NCBI GenBank assembly: GCA_943735955.1
Contig: OX030971.1
Location: 1,057,768-1,121,767 of the forward strand
Source of the DNA: Piscicola geometra
Lineage: Eukaryota > Annelida > Clitellata > Hirudinida > Piscicolidae
DNA length: 64,000 nt
Reading direction: 5' to 3'
Shown here: positions 1-32,599 of the stretch, piece after piece
Position numbering within the stretch: the stretch's first letter is position 1
Layout: each line of letters opens with the position of its first letter
The notes under the pieces: model-generated
What the model was told of the DNA's origin: nothing
Database searches by the model: none
The model's input: only the letters and a program-made list of their open reading frames with translations
Program-made: the position numbers and the translations under genes

Positions 1-380
1 ATTCTTCAGCAGATCAGCACACCAGCCTAAGTTATGTCTATGCTGCATACTGTTTTATTAATCACGTGGCAACTAATTGAAGATTGGCTGTTTTTTTTTC
101 ACTGAAATAAAGATGAAATGTTCCTTTATATTAGGTAGAAGTTTCACTGCTCTAACAGATTTTTCAGCAAAGCAGCACACCAGCCTAAGTTATGTCTATG
201 TTGCTTATTTCAATTAGATCACTGTTTTATTAATAGCGTGGCAACTAATTGAAGATTGGCTGTTTTTTTTTGACTAAGATAAAGATTAAATGTTCCTTTA
301 TATAAGGTAAAAGTTTCATTACTCTAGCAAATTCTTCAGCAAATCAGCACACCAGCCTAAGTTATGTCTATGCTGCTTAT
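1..380. repeat. AT-rich tandem duplication, 157-172 bp spacing, about 2.3 copies
   Basis: The block CAGCACACCAGCCTAAGTTA recurs at 16, 173 and 345. Each copy is followed by the same TTTATTAAT, CGTGGCAACTAATTGAAG and T-run segments. Copies differ by scattered substitutions and a small insertion. The third copy is cut where the plus-strand coding remnant begins. No coding potential or transposon signature is visible in the unit. Confidence 0.85.
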
Positions 381-569
381 AATTGGGTATTAGAAGATGG
401 TAAGATTAAAAAGTACTTCGGCAGAATATTGGAAAGAAAGGGGCGACAAAATGAAGTATTCAGCATCAGCTACTGGACAACAGATGAAGGAGAAGCAGTG
501 GATTTCGACCTCGCGGCAGCCAGCTTCATCACAGACATGATCAATAAAGACATTTCTATCGATGTTTGA
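381..569 (+). pseudogene. C-terminal fragment of an unidentified protein gene, plus-strand copy
   Basis: An open stretch runs to TGA at 567-569. It reads through KKYFGRILERKG, VFSISYWTTDEGEAVDF and AAASFITDMINKD. The same segments occur on the minus strand at 592-770, so this is the tail of a duplicated gene. The short pattern of charged residues, Y-F-G-R-I, then F-S-I-S-Y-W resembles a small Tudor-like barrel, but that is only an inference from spacing. Upstream it runs directly into the AT-rich tandem repeat with no start codon or clear splice acceptor, so only about 60 codons survive. I do not recognise a named family. The frame is intact to its stop, in contrast to the minus-strand copy. 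Confidence 0.6.
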
Positions 570-591
570 AAGAACTAAAAAGTAAGTTCGT

Positions 592-1348
592 TCAAATTTC
601 TAAACGAATGTCTCCATTAATCAAGTCAGTAATGAAACTGGCCACTGGAAGGTCGCAATCTATAGCATCTTCTTAATCTGTTGTCCAATAGCTTATGCTA
701 AAGACGTCCTTTTTTCCTCTCTTCCTGTCTTGTATTCTGCCAAAGTACTCTGTTTCTTTACCATCCTCCCACTTTTGTGTTATTACTTCACCAACTAAGG
801 ACTCTCCACTCAATAATCTTCTTATAAACAACTTTTCCGTTCTGCTTTGACCATCGAATAATGGATCATCAGTTGATCCATCATTGTTCATGAGCGTTGA
901 AACCATCTTCTCCGTCATCTTTCTATCTTTATCTTCTGTCCTCTTCATGCCTACTCTTTTTTTCTCCAAGATGTTCACGTCAACCGTTGCTTCTTTTACC
1001 CTTCGGATCATTCTCATTTTGGCGACTGTCTTCATTGCATAATTGATGAACGACTCTTGTTCTTCTTGGCTTTTCTGATCCATCCACTCCAACGTACTAT
1101 TTAGTTTAGCCTCTATAAAACCTATTGTTACATATGGAGATCTTCTTATAAAATAGTCTACCATATCCAAGGCCCTCTCTGCATGAATGGTTTAGATAGG
1201 ATAATGAAGAGCGAGTGTCCATCAGAATCTCAGCAGAGAGACAGAACAGATCTCCTACAAGGTACCTACCCATCTGCCGCTTCATCACCTGTCCTGTGGC
1301 TTCCATGACGGAGCTTACTATCTCTGGCAATACATTCCCTTGACTGTT
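592..1348 (-). pseudogene. Decayed two-exon gene of unknown function, minus-strand copy tail-to-tail with 381-569
   Basis: The main exon runs from 1178 down to 592. It encodes a basic, probably helical protein (RRSPYVTIGFIEAKLNS near its start, then Lys/Glu-rich helix, then VGEVITQKWEDGKETEYF). An in-frame TAA at 673-675 interrupts it directly after SISYWTTD. Beyond that stop the frame continues (PVASFITDLINGDI) to TGA at 592-594, matching the plus-strand copy, so the TAA is a disabling mutation. Upstream, TGCAG at 1183-1179 preceded by CTAAAC looks like an acceptor, and GTAGGT from 1269 looks like a donor. Splicing over these 91 bases joins QVMKRQM to ERALDMVDYF in frame. The upstream exon piece (1348-1270) is cut by the U6 fragment. 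Function unknown. Confidence 0.6.
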
Positions 1349-1391
1349 GTGCAAGGATGACACGCAAATTCGTGAAGCGTTCCATATTTTT
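1349..1391 (+). pseudogene. U6 snRNA 3' fragment (about the last 43 nt, including the terminal T-run)
   Basis: The stretch contains GCAAGGATGACACGCAAATT followed by CGTGAAGCGTTCCATATTTT. This is the conserved 3' part of spliceosomal U6 RNA, with the internal stem-loop region, the 3' tail and the oligo-T terminator. I see one substitution (TGTGCAAGG for TGCGCAAGG). The 5' half of U6 is absent: the sequence switches abruptly at about 1349 to remnant coding sequence. It therefore cannot be a functional U6 gene. A 3' truncated snRNA piece next to a GC-rich element is typical of retroposition by a LINE machinery, but the mechanism is inferred. Confidence 0.85.
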
Positions 1392-1603
1392 GGTTCCAAG
1401 GTTGTCATAGCCAAGGGGTGGCAGTGGGGATAAGCTCCCACTGCCTATAAAATGCTCCTTTACGGCGTGCGTCTCTGTACCGCCTCTGACAACTAAGTCC
1501 AACTCCTGGCCTGCTCGCGGCGGAACTGCTTCTACTGACAGGAGAAGGGGCGAAGGCGGGTCACTGGCGCCTTAAAACCAGTCGCTTCGGGCAGATGGGG
1601 CTC
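1392..1603. mobile_element. GC-rich element of unknown family, possibly a SINE or LINE tail, joined to the U6 fragment
   Basis: About 210 bp of GC-rich DNA stand out in AT-rich surroundings and begin exactly where the U6 T-run ends. A perfect 9-bp inverted repeat, GGCAGTGGG at 1420-1428 and CCCACTGCC at 1437-1445, can form a hairpin with an 8-nt loop. The sharp composition change, the hairpin and the U6 junction suggest a non-autonomous retroelement or the 3' tail of a LINE. No target-site duplication was identified and no family is assigned. Open frames here are short and are treated as incidental. Confidence 0.4.
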
Positions 1604-1886
1604 GTCTTTTTAATTTTTTTTATTTTTTAAATCAAGAAATTTAATTATTATATATAACAAAATAAAGCGTGAATTATTTAAATACAAACCACACACTCGT
1701 ACAAGAACGCATCACTCAACTAAGACGTTGTTCCATTGATTGTGTCATTTTTGATAATAAAAAACAAAAAAAACGTCTTTTTAATTTCTTTTATTTTTTA
1801 AATCAAGAAATTTAATTATTATATATAACAAAATAAAGTGTGAATTATTTAAATACAAGCCACACACTCGTATAAGAACGCATCAC
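1604..1886. repeat. Direct duplication of an AT-rich block, 171 bp apart
   Basis: GTCTTTTTAATT starts both copies, at 1604 and 1775. Both then carry AAATCAAGAAATTTAATTAT, a TATATAACAAAATAAAG segment and CACACACTCGTA or TATAAG, and both end in AAGAACGCATCAC. The copies are nearly identical over about 110 bp, with about 60 bp of unrelated sequence between them. The stretch 1887-2138 after it is AT-rich unique DNA in which I see no gene. Confidence 0.85.
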
Positions 1887-2138
1887 ACTTTTTTTGCCTT
1901 ATACAATGTTAAACTACCCAAGTAAATTTAAACTTTTAAATGTCTCTATCTTCATTATTAATAATCGCTTTGTAATATATTTGGTATATTTTTTCACGTT
2001 TTAAACTTCTTTTTCCAAAAATAATAATTTAATTTCCGAAAAGTTAAAATAAAAAATCCGTGCAACTACCTAAATTAAAAGTACTCAATTATCGCTCGTT
2101 GTTGTAGGACTCTGCTGCAAGTCGATGTGCGTTCAGTG

Positions 2139-2336
2139 CAATACAATACAATTCAATACAAATTGATACAATACAATACAATATGATACAATAGAATAAA
2201 ATATGATACAATTCAATACAATATGATAAAATTCAATACAATATGATACAATACAATACAATATGATACAATACAATAAAATATGATACAATACAGTACA
2301 ATATGATACAATACAATAAAATATGATACAATATCT
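2139..2336. repeat. ATACA/ATGATACA microsatellite
   Basis: Short units of the ATACAAT and ATGATACAAT type alternate irregularly for about 200 bp. This is a compound pentanucleotide microsatellite lying upstream of the SERCA exons. Confidence 0.9.
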
Positions 2337-2431
2337 TTCAGACTAAAATGGTTTTAAACTTATTCAACTTCTTCTCCACCGGCTGAAGTGAAGGGCCTGC
2401 CATTCAGCCTGCTCACCTCCCATCTTGAAAG

Positions 2432-4246
<1,815 letters not shown>

Positions 4247-4320
4247 TGAATGGCTTAGATGTTGGCAAGTATTTGGCGATGCTTTGGCGGCCTTGCGGCA
4301 GTTTCAAGTGGATTCGTTAA

Positions 4321-23626
<19,306 letters not shown>

Positions 23627-23696
23627 TTCAATGCGCCACCTGATCCTTCGCCATCACGCTATTCGCTCTTTTTATCTCCACCTCCTCCTCCTCCTC

Positions 23697-26600
23697 TCTG
23701 CAAGCACTCCACTACCTCCTCCTCACTGCAAGCACTCCACCACTTCCTCCTCCCTGCAAGCACTCTACCTCCTCCTCCTCCCTGCAAGCACTCCACCACT
23801 TCCTCCTCCCTGCAAGCACTCTACCTCCTCCTCCTCCCTGCAAGCACTCCACCACCTCCTCCTCCCTGCAAGCACTCCACCTCCTCCTCCTCCCTGCAAG
23901 CACTCCACCTCCTCCTCCTCCTCCCTGCAAGCACTCCACCACCTCCTCCTCCTCCCTGCAAGCACTCCACCACCTCCTTCTTCTCCCTGCAAGCACTCCA
24001 CCTCCTCCTCCTCCTCCCTGCAAGCACTCCACCACCTCCTCCTCCTCCCTGCAAGCACTCCACCACCTCCTCCTCCTCCCTGCAAGCACTCTACCTCCTT
24101 CTCCTCCTCCCTGCAAGCACTCCACCACCTCTTCCTCCCTGCAAGCACTCCACCACCTCTTCCTCCCTGCAAGCACTCTACCACCTCCTCCTCCCTGCAA
24201 GCACTCCACCTCCTCCTCCTCCTCCCTGCAAGCACTCCACCTCCTCCTCCTCCCTGCAAGCACTCCACCTCCTCCTCCTCCTCCCTGCAAGCACTCCACC
24301 ACCTCCTCCTCCTCCCTGCAAGCACTCCACCACCTCCTTCTTCTCCCTGCAAGCACTCCACCTCCTCCTCCTCCTCCCTGCAAGCACTCCACCACCTCCT
24401 CCTCCTCCCTGCAAGCACTCCACCTCCTCCTCCTCCTCCCTGCAAGCACTCCACCATCTTCTCCTCCCTGCAAGCACTCCACCACCTCCTTCTCCCTGCA
24501 AGCACTCCACCTCCTCCTCCTCCTCCCTGCAAGCACTCCACCACCTCCTTCTCTCTGCAAGCACTCCACCTCCTCCTCCTCCTCCCTGCAAGCACTCCAC
24601 CACCTCCTCCTCCCTGCAAGCACTCCACCTCCTCCTCCTCCTCCCTGCAAGCACTCCACCACCTCCTCCTCCCTGCAAGCACTCCACCACCTCCTCCTCC
24701 CTGCAAGCACTCTACCTCCTCCTCCTCCTCCCTGCAAGCACTCCACCACCTCCTCCTCCTTGCAAGCACTCCACCTTCTCCTCCTCCTCCTTGCAAGCAC
24801 TCCACCACCTCCTCCTCCTTGCAAGCACTCCACCACCTCCTCCTCCCTGCAAGCACTCTACCTCCTCCTCTTCCTCCCTGCAAGCACTCCACCACCTCCT
24901 CCTTGCAAGCACTCCACCTTCTCCTCCTCCTCCTTGCAAGCACTCCACCACCTCCTCCTCCCTGCAAGCACTCCACCTCCTCCTCCTCCTCCCTGCAAGC
25001 ACTCCACCACCTCCCTGCAAGCACTCCACCACCTCCTCCTCCCTGCAAGCACTCCACCACCTTCTCCTCCCTGCAAGCACTCTACCTCCTCCTCTTCCTC
25101 CCTGCAAGCACTCCACCACCTCCTCCTCCCTGCAAGCACTCCACCTCCTCCTCCTCCTCCTTGCAAGCACTCCACCACCTCCTCCTCCCTGCAAGCACTC
25201 CACCTCCTCCTCCTCCTCCCTGCAAGCACTCCACCATCTTCTCCTCCCTGCAAGCACTCCACCACCTCCTTCTCCCTGCAAGCACTCCACCTCCTCCTCC
25301 TCTTCCCTGCAAGCACTCCACCACCTCCTCCTCCCTGCAAGCACTCCACCACCTCCTCCTCCCTGCAAGCACTCCACCACCTCCTCCTCCCTGCAAGCAC
25401 TCCACCACCTCCTCCCTGCAAGCACTCTACCTCCTCCTCCTCCTCCCTGCAAGCACTCCACCACCTCCTCCTCCCTGCAAGCACTCCACCACCTCCTCCT
25501 CCCTGCAAGCACTCTACCTCCTCCTCTTCCTCCCTGCAAGCACTCCACCACCTCCTCCTCCCTGCAAGCACTCCACCTCCTCCTCCTCCTCCCTGCAAGT
25601 ACTCCACCTCCTCCTCCTCCTCCCTGCAAGCACTCCACCACCTCCTCCTCCCTGCAAGCACTCTACCTCCTCCTCCTCCTCCCTGCAAGCACTCCACCAC
25701 CTCCTCCTCCTTGCAAGCACTCCACCTTCTCCTCCTCCTCCTTGCAAGCACTCCACCACCTCCTCCTCCCTGCAAGCACTCCACCTCCTCCTCCTCCTCC
25801 TTGCAAGCACTCCACCACCTCCTCCTCCCTGCAAGCACTCCACCTCCTCCTCCTCCTCCCTGCAAGCACTCCACCATCTTCTCCTCCCTGCAAGCACTCC
25901 ACCACCTCCTTCTCCCTGCAAGCACTCCACCTCCTCCTCCTCTTCCCTGCAAGCACTCCACCACCTCCTCCTCCCTGCAAGCACTCCACCACCTCCTCCT
26001 CCCTGCAAGCACTCCACCACCTCCTCCTCCCTGCAAGCACTCCACCACCTCCTCCCTGCAAGCACTCTACCTCCTCCTCCTCCTCCCTGCAAGCACTCCA
26101 CCACCTCCTCCTCCCTGCAAGCACTCCACCACCTCCTCCTCCCTGCAAGCACTCTACCTCCTCCTCTTCCTCCCTGCAAGCACTCCACCACCTCCTCCTC
26201 CCTGCAAGCACTCCACCTCCTCCTCCTCCTCCCTGCAAGTACTCCACCTCCTCCTCCTCCTCCCTGCAAGCACTCCACCACCTCCTCCTCCCTGCAAGCA
26301 CTCTACCTCCTCCTCCTCCTCCCTGCAAGCACTCCACCACCTCCTCCTCCTTGCAAGCACTCCACCTTCTCCTCCTCCTCCTTGCAAGCACTCCACCACC
26401 TCCTCCTCCCTGCAAGCACTCCACCTCCTCCTCCTTCTCCCTGCAAGCACTCCACCACCTCCTCCTCCCTGCAAGCACTCTACCTCCTCCTCTTCCTCCC
26501 TGCAAGCATTCCACCACCTCCTCCTCCTTGCAAGAACTCCACCTTCTCCTCCTCCTCCTTGCAAGCACTCCACCACCTCCTCCTCCTTGCAAGCACTCCA

Positions 26601-29600
26601 CCTCCTCCTCCTCCTCCCTGCAAGCACTCCACCACCTCCTCCTCCCTGCAAGCACTCCACCTCCTCTTCCTCCCTGCAAGCACTCCACCACCTTCTCCTC
26701 CCTGCAAGCACTCCACCACCTCCTCCTTCCTGCAAGCACTCCACCTCCTCCTCCTCTTCCCTGCAAGCACTCCACCACCTCCTCCTCCTTGCAAGCACTC
26801 CACCTTCTCCTCCTCCTCCTTGCAAGCACTCCACCACCTCCTCCTCCCTGCAAGCACTCCACCTCCTCCTCCTTCTCCCTGCAAGCACTCCACCACCTCC
26901 TCCTCCCTGCAAGCACTCTACCTCCTCCTCTTCCTCCCTGCAAGCATTCCACCACCTCCTCCTCCTTGCAAGCACTCCACCTTCTCCTCCTCCTCCTTGC
27001 AAGCACTCCACCACCTCCTCCTCCCTGCAAGCACTCCACCTCCTCCTCCTTCTCCCTGCAAGCACTCCACCACCTCCTCCCTGCAAGCACTCCACCACCT
27101 CCTCCTCCCTGCAAGCACTCCACCACCTCCTCCTCCCTGCAAGCACTCCACCTCCTCCTCCTCCTCCCTGCAAGCACTCCACCACCTCCTCCTCCCTACA
27201 AGCACTCCACCTCCTCCTCCTCCTCCCTGCAAGCACTCCACCACCTCCCCCTCCCTGCAAGCACTCCACCTTCTCCTCCTCCTCCTTGCAAGCACTCCAC
27301 CACCTCCTCCTCCCTGCAAGCACTCCACCTCCTCCTCCTTCCTGCAAGCACTCCACCACCTCCTCCTCTCTGCAAGCACTCCACCACCTCCTCCTCCCTG
27401 CAAGCACTCCACCTCCTCCTCCTCCCTGCAAGCACTCCACCACCTCCTCCTCCCTGCAAGCACTCCACCACCTCCTCCTCCCTGCAAGCACTCCACCACC
27501 TCCTCCTCCCTGCAAGCACTCCACCACCTCCTCCTCCCTGCAAGCACTCCACCTCCTCCTCCTCCTCCCTGCAAGCACTCCACCACCTCCTCCTCCCTGC
27601 AAGCACTCCACCTCCTCCTCCTTCTCCCTGCAAGCACTCCACCACCTTCTCCTCCCTGCAAGCACTCTACCTCCTCCTCTTCCTCCCTGCAAGCACTCCA
27701 CCACCTCCTCCTCCCTGCAAGCACTCCACCTCCTCCTCCTCCTCCTTGCAAGCACTCCACCACCTCCTCCTCCCTGCAAGCACTCCACCTCCTCCTCCTC
27801 CCTGCAAGCACTCCACCATCTTCTCCTCCCTGCAAGCACTCCACCACCTCCTTCTCCCTGCAAGCACTCCACCTCCTCCTCCTCTTCCCTGCAAGCACTC
27901 CACCACCTCCTTCTCTCTGCAAGCACTCCACCTCCTCCTCCTCCTCCCTGCAAGCACTCCACCACCTCCTCCTCCCTGCAAGCACTCCACCTCCTCCTCC
28001 TCCCTGCAAGCACTCCACCACCTCCTCCTCTCTGCAAGCACTCCACCACCTCCTCCTCCCTGCAAGCACTCTACCTCCTCCTTCTCCTCCCTGCAAGCAC
28101 TCCACCACCTCCTCCTCCTTGCAAGCACTCCACCTTCTCCTCCTCCTCCTTGCAAGCACTCCACCACCTCCTCCTCCCTGCAAGCACTCCACCTCCTCCT
28201 CCTCCTCCCGGCAAGCACTCCACCACCTCCTCCCTGCAAGCACTCCACCACCTCCTCCTTCTCCCTGCAAGCACTCTACCTCCTCCTCTTCCTCCCTGCA
28301 AGCACTCCACCACCTCCTCCTCCCTTCAAGCACTCCACCTCCTCCTCCTCCTCCTTGCAAGCACTCCACCACCTCCTCCTCCCTGCAAGCACTCCACCTC
28401 CTCCTCCTCCTCCCTGCAAGCACTCCACCATCTTCTCCTCCCTGCAAGCACTCCACCACCTCCTTCTCCCTGCAAGCACTCCACCTCCTCCTCCTCCTCC
28501 CTGCAAGCACTCCACCACCTCCTTCTCTCTGCAAGCACTCCACCTCCTCCTTCTCCTCCCTGCAAGCACTCCACCACCTCCTCCTCCCTGCAAGCACTCC
28601 ACCTCCTCCTCCTCCTCCCTGCAAGCACTCCACCACCTCCTCCTCCCTGCATGCACTCCACCACCACCTCCTCCTCCCTGCAAGCACTCCACCACCTCCT
28701 CCTCCCTGCAAGCACTCCACCTCCTCTTCCTCCCTGCAAGCACTCCACCACCTTCTCCTCCCTGCAAGCACTCCACCACCTCCTCCTTCCTGCAAGCACT
28801 CCACCTCCTCCTCCTCTTCCCTGCAAGCACTCCACCACCTCCTCCTCCCTGCAAACACTCCACCACCTCCTCCTCTCTGCAAGCACTCCACCTCCTCCTC
28901 CTCCTCCCTGCAAGCACTCCACCACCTCCTTCTCCCTGCGTGCACTCCACCACCTCCTCCTCCTCCCTGCAAGCACTCCACCACCTCCTCCTCCCTGCAA
29001 GCACTCCACCTCCTCCTCCTCCTCCCTGCAAGCACTCCACCACCTCCTCCTCCCTGCAAGCACTCCACCTCCTCCTCCTTCTCCCTGCAAGCACTCCACC
29101 ACCTTCTCCTCCCTGCAAGCACTCTACCTCCTCCTCTTCCTCCCTGCAAGCACTCCACCACCTCCTCCTCCCTGCAAGCACTCCACCTCCTCCTCCTCCT
29201 CCTTGCAAGCACTCCACCACCTCCTCCTCCCTGCAAGCACTCCACCTCCTCCTCCTCCCTGCAAGCACTCCACCATCTTCTCCTCCCTGCAAGCACTCCA
29301 CCACCTCCTTCTCCCTGCAAGCACTCCACCTCCTCCTCCTCTTCCCTGCAAGCACTCCACCACCTCCTTCTCTCTGCAAGCACTCCACCTCCTCCTCCTC
29401 CTCCCTGCAAGCACTCCACCACCTCCTCCTCCCTGCAAGCACTCCACCTCCTCCTCCTCCTCCCTGCAAGCACTCCACCACCTCCTCCTCTCTGCAAGCA
29501 CTCCACCACCTCCTCCTCCCTGCAAGCACTCTACCTCCTCCTTCTCCTCCCTGCAAGCACTCCACCACCTCCTCCTCCTTGCAAGCACTCCACCTTCTCC

Positions 29601-31959
29601 TCCTCCTCCTTGCAAGCACTCCACCACCTCCTCCTCCCTGCAAGCACTCCACCTCCTCCTCCTCCTCCCGGCAAGCACTCCACCACCTCCTCCCTGCAAG
29701 CACTCCACCACCTCCTCCTCCCTGCAAGCACTCCACCTCCTCCTCCTCCTCCCTGCAAGCACTCCACCACCTCCTCCTCCCTGCAAGCACTCCACCTCCT
29801 CCTCCTCCTCCCTGCAAGCACTCCACCACCTCCTCCTCTCTGCAAGCACTCCACCACCTCCTCCTCCCTGCAAGCACTCCACCACCTCCTCATCCCTGCA
29901 AGCACTCCACCACCTCCTCCTCCTTGCAAGCACTCCACCTCCTCCTCCTCCTCCCTGCAAGCACTCCACCACCTCCTCCTTCTCCCTGCAAGCACTCTAC
30001 CTCCTCCTCTTCCTCCCTGCAAGCACTCCACCACCTCCTCCTCCCTTCAAGCACTCCACCTCCTCCTCCTCCTCCTTGCAAGCACTCCACCACCTCCTCC
30101 TCCCTGCAAGCACTCCACCTCCTCCTCCTCCTCCCTGCAAGCACTCCACCATCTTCTCCTCCCTGCAAGCACTCCACCACCTCCTTCTCCCTGCAAGCAC
30201 TCCACCTCCTCCTCCTCCTCCCTGCAAGCACTCCACCACCTCCTTCTCTCTGCAAGCACTCCACCTCCTCCTTCTCCTCCCTGCAAGCACTCCACCACCT
30301 CCTCCTCCCTGCAAGCACTCCACCTCCTCCTCCTCCTCCCTGCAAGCACTCCACCACCTCCTCCTCTCTGCAAGCACTCCACCACCTCCTCCTCCCTGCA
30401 AGCACTCCACCACCTCCTCATCCCTGCAAGCACTCCACCACCTCCTCCTCCTTGCAAGCACTCCACCTCCTCCTCCTCCTCCCTGCAAGCACTCCACCAC
30501 CTCCTCCTTCTCCCTGCAAGCACTCTACCTCCTCCTCTTCCTCCCTGCAAGCACTCCACCACCTCCTCCTCCCTTCAAGCACTCCACCTCCTCCTCCTCC
30601 TCCTTGCAAGCACTCCACCACCTCCTCCTCCCTGCAAGCACTCCACCTCCTCCTCCTCCTCCCTGCAAGCACTCCACCATCTTCTCCTCCCTGCAAGCAC
30701 TCCACCACCTCCTTCTCCCTGCAAGCACTCCACCTCCTCCTCCTCCTCCCTGCAAGCACTCCACCACCTCCTTCTCTCTGCAAGCACTCCACCTCCTCCT
30801 TCTCCTCCCTGCAAGCACTCCACCACCTCCTCCTTCCTGCAAGCACTCCACCTCCTCCTCCTCCTCCCTGCAAGCACTCCACCACCTCCTCCTCCCTGCA
30901 TGCACTCCACCACCACCTCCTCCTCCCTGCAAGCACTCCACCACCTCCTCCTCCCTGCAAGCACTCCACCTCCTCTTCCTCCCTGCAAGCACTCCACCAC
31001 CTTCTCCTCCCTGCAAGCACTCCACCACCTCCTCCTTCCTGCAAGCACTCCACCTCCTCCTCCTCTTCCCTGCAAGCACTCCACCACCTCCTCCTCCCTG
31101 CAAACACTCCACCACCTCCTCCTCTCTGCAAGCACTCCACCTCCTCCTCCTCCTCCCTGCAAGCACTCCACCACCTCCTTCTCCCTGCGTGCACTCCACC
31201 ACCTCCTCCTCCTCCCTGCAAGCACTCCACCACCTCTTCCTCCCTGCAAGCACTCCACCACCTCCTCCTCCCTGCAAGCACTCCACCTCCTCCTCCTCCT
31301 CCCTGCAAGCACTCCACCACCTCCTCCTCTCTGCAAGCACTTCACCTCCTCCTCCTCCTCCTCCCTGCAAGCACTCCACCACCTCCTCCTCTTTGCAAGC
31401 ACTCCACCACCTCCTCTTCCCTGCAAGCACTCCACCTTCTCCTCCTCTTCCCTGCAAGCACTCCACCACCTCCTCCTTCCTGCAAGCACTTCACCTCCTC
31501 CTCCTTCCTGCAAGCACTCCACCACCTCCTCCTCCCTGCAAGCACTCCACCACCTCCTCCTCCCTGCATGCACTCCACCACCTCCTCCTCCTCCCTGCAA
31601 GCACTCCACCACCTCTTCCTCCCTGCAAGCACTCCACCACCTCCTCCTCCCTGCAAGCACTCCACCTCCTCCTCCTCCTCCCTGCAAGCACTCCACCACC
31701 TCCTCCTCTCTGCAAGCACTCCACCACCTCCTCTTCCCTGCAAGCACTCCACCTTCTCCTCCTCCTCCCTGCAAGCACTCCACCACCTCCTCCTCCCTGC
31801 AAGCACTCCACCTCCTCCTCCTCCCTGCAAGCACTCCACCACCTCCTCCTCCCTGCAAGCACTCCACCACCTCCTCCTCCCTGCAAGCACTCCACCACCT
31901 CCTCCTCCCTGCAAGCACTCCACCACCTCCTCCTCCCTGCAAGCACTCCACCACCTCCC
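23697..31959. repeat. 28/31-bp C/T-rich minisatellite (about 285 units)
   Basis: The unit contains CTGCAAGCACTCCACCAC followed by three or four CTC triplets; lengths of 28 and 31 bp predominate. Variants include CACTCTACC, CCTTGCAAG, CTTCTCC and single changes such as GCATGCACTCC and CTGCGTGCACTCC. The last recurs near 28935 and 31188, so blocks of about 2.25 kb have been duplicated. The minus strand carries GGAGGAGGAGGTGGTGG, a G-quadruplex-type motif. All frames on both strands stay open for long stretches because of unit length and composition, so no protein is called. Confidence 0.97.
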
Positions 31960-31989
31960 ATAAAACAGAAAATTTATATAGTATACATT

Positions 31990-32073
31990 TTGAATATGTG
32001 AAATAATAATAATAATAATAATAATAATACTGAAACTAGAAGTAGTAGTAATAATAATAATAATAATAATAAC
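31990..32073. repeat. (TAA)n-type microsatellite, compound
   Basis: AATAATAAT runs are interrupted by a short GAAACTAGAAGTAGTAGT segment. The tract separates the 28-bp array from a short unique region. Confidence 0.9.
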
Positions 32074-32225
32074 TGTAGCGTGCCACATTTGTGTACGCTA
32101 TGTACACACGGTCACTCCTTAGCACCTTTGTACCTATCGTACCATATATAAGGAAGCCATTTCGTTAACGAAGTCTTTTCTCTCCAGATTCCTATCGTGA
32201 GCGTTTCGGTTGGTGACTCCGACGT
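32074..32225 (+). promoter_or_regulatory. Possible short LTR or promoter remnant: TATA box and primer-binding-like site
   Basis: A non-repetitive block begins TGTAGCGTGCCACA at 32074, directly after the TAA microsatellite. A good TATA box, TATATAAGG, is at 32145-32153. About 60 bp further on, TGGTGACTCCGACGT at 32211-32225 resembles the TGGTGACCCCGACG-type primer-binding site used by some Gypsy-like LTR retrotransposons. Together they could be a short LTR (about 136 bp) plus PBS. Against this, the predicted LTR end reads CGGT rather than CA and no second LTR is seen. It could equally be the core promoter of a lost gene. Confidence 0.3.
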
Positions 32226-32318
32226 TCCAACCTCGTGGCCTCTTCAAAAATATTTCCAACAAAAACCTCTCATTCTTGCAGAGTCTGCCGCAGTTCAACC
32301 GCATAAGAGGACAACAAC

Positions 32319-32450
32319 ATGGCAAGCGCTGCAGTTTCGAAGTTCTACCACGCAAACTTGCCACTTGAAACGGGGACCAACCTGCACGAAAAAGTACTCT
32401 ATACTGGCGACTATGCTGAAAACCACCAAGGTTTGCTGTATATTTATTAA
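32319..32450 (+). other. Short open frame of 43 codons downstream of the TATA-containing block
   Basis: An ATG at 32319, about 165 bp downstream of the TATA box, opens a frame beginning MASAAVSKFYHANLPLE and closing at TAA 32450. AAG/GTTTGC near 32430 could serve as a splice donor, which would make this a first exon, or it may be the start of a gag-like frame of an LTR element. The codons are not biased and no domain is visible. Sequence from 32451 to 32590 is AT-rich with nothing recognisable. Confidence 0.2.
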
Positions 32451-32599
32451 ATTTATTATGCTATCTTATTATATTGTATTAGTTTATTATACTATCAGCG
32501 CTAACATACACGTAGCACATGTATTTATGTGTGTCTTCGTATATTTATATTTATGCTATTAAACTAGCAAATTTTGAACTGTTGAGCACGGCAGCATAA

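Noticed and set aside
1266..1502. A 78-codon minus-strand frame containing NLGTKNMERFTNLRVILAQ
   Set aside because: It is the antisense translation of the U6 snRNA fragment, a common false protein in databases.
23697..31959. Ser/Pro/Leu/His-rich frames on the plus strand and Gly/Glu/Arg/Cys-rich frames on the minus strand
   Set aside because: These are frame-independent readings of the 28-bp minisatellite, with no unique N- or C-terminal domain.
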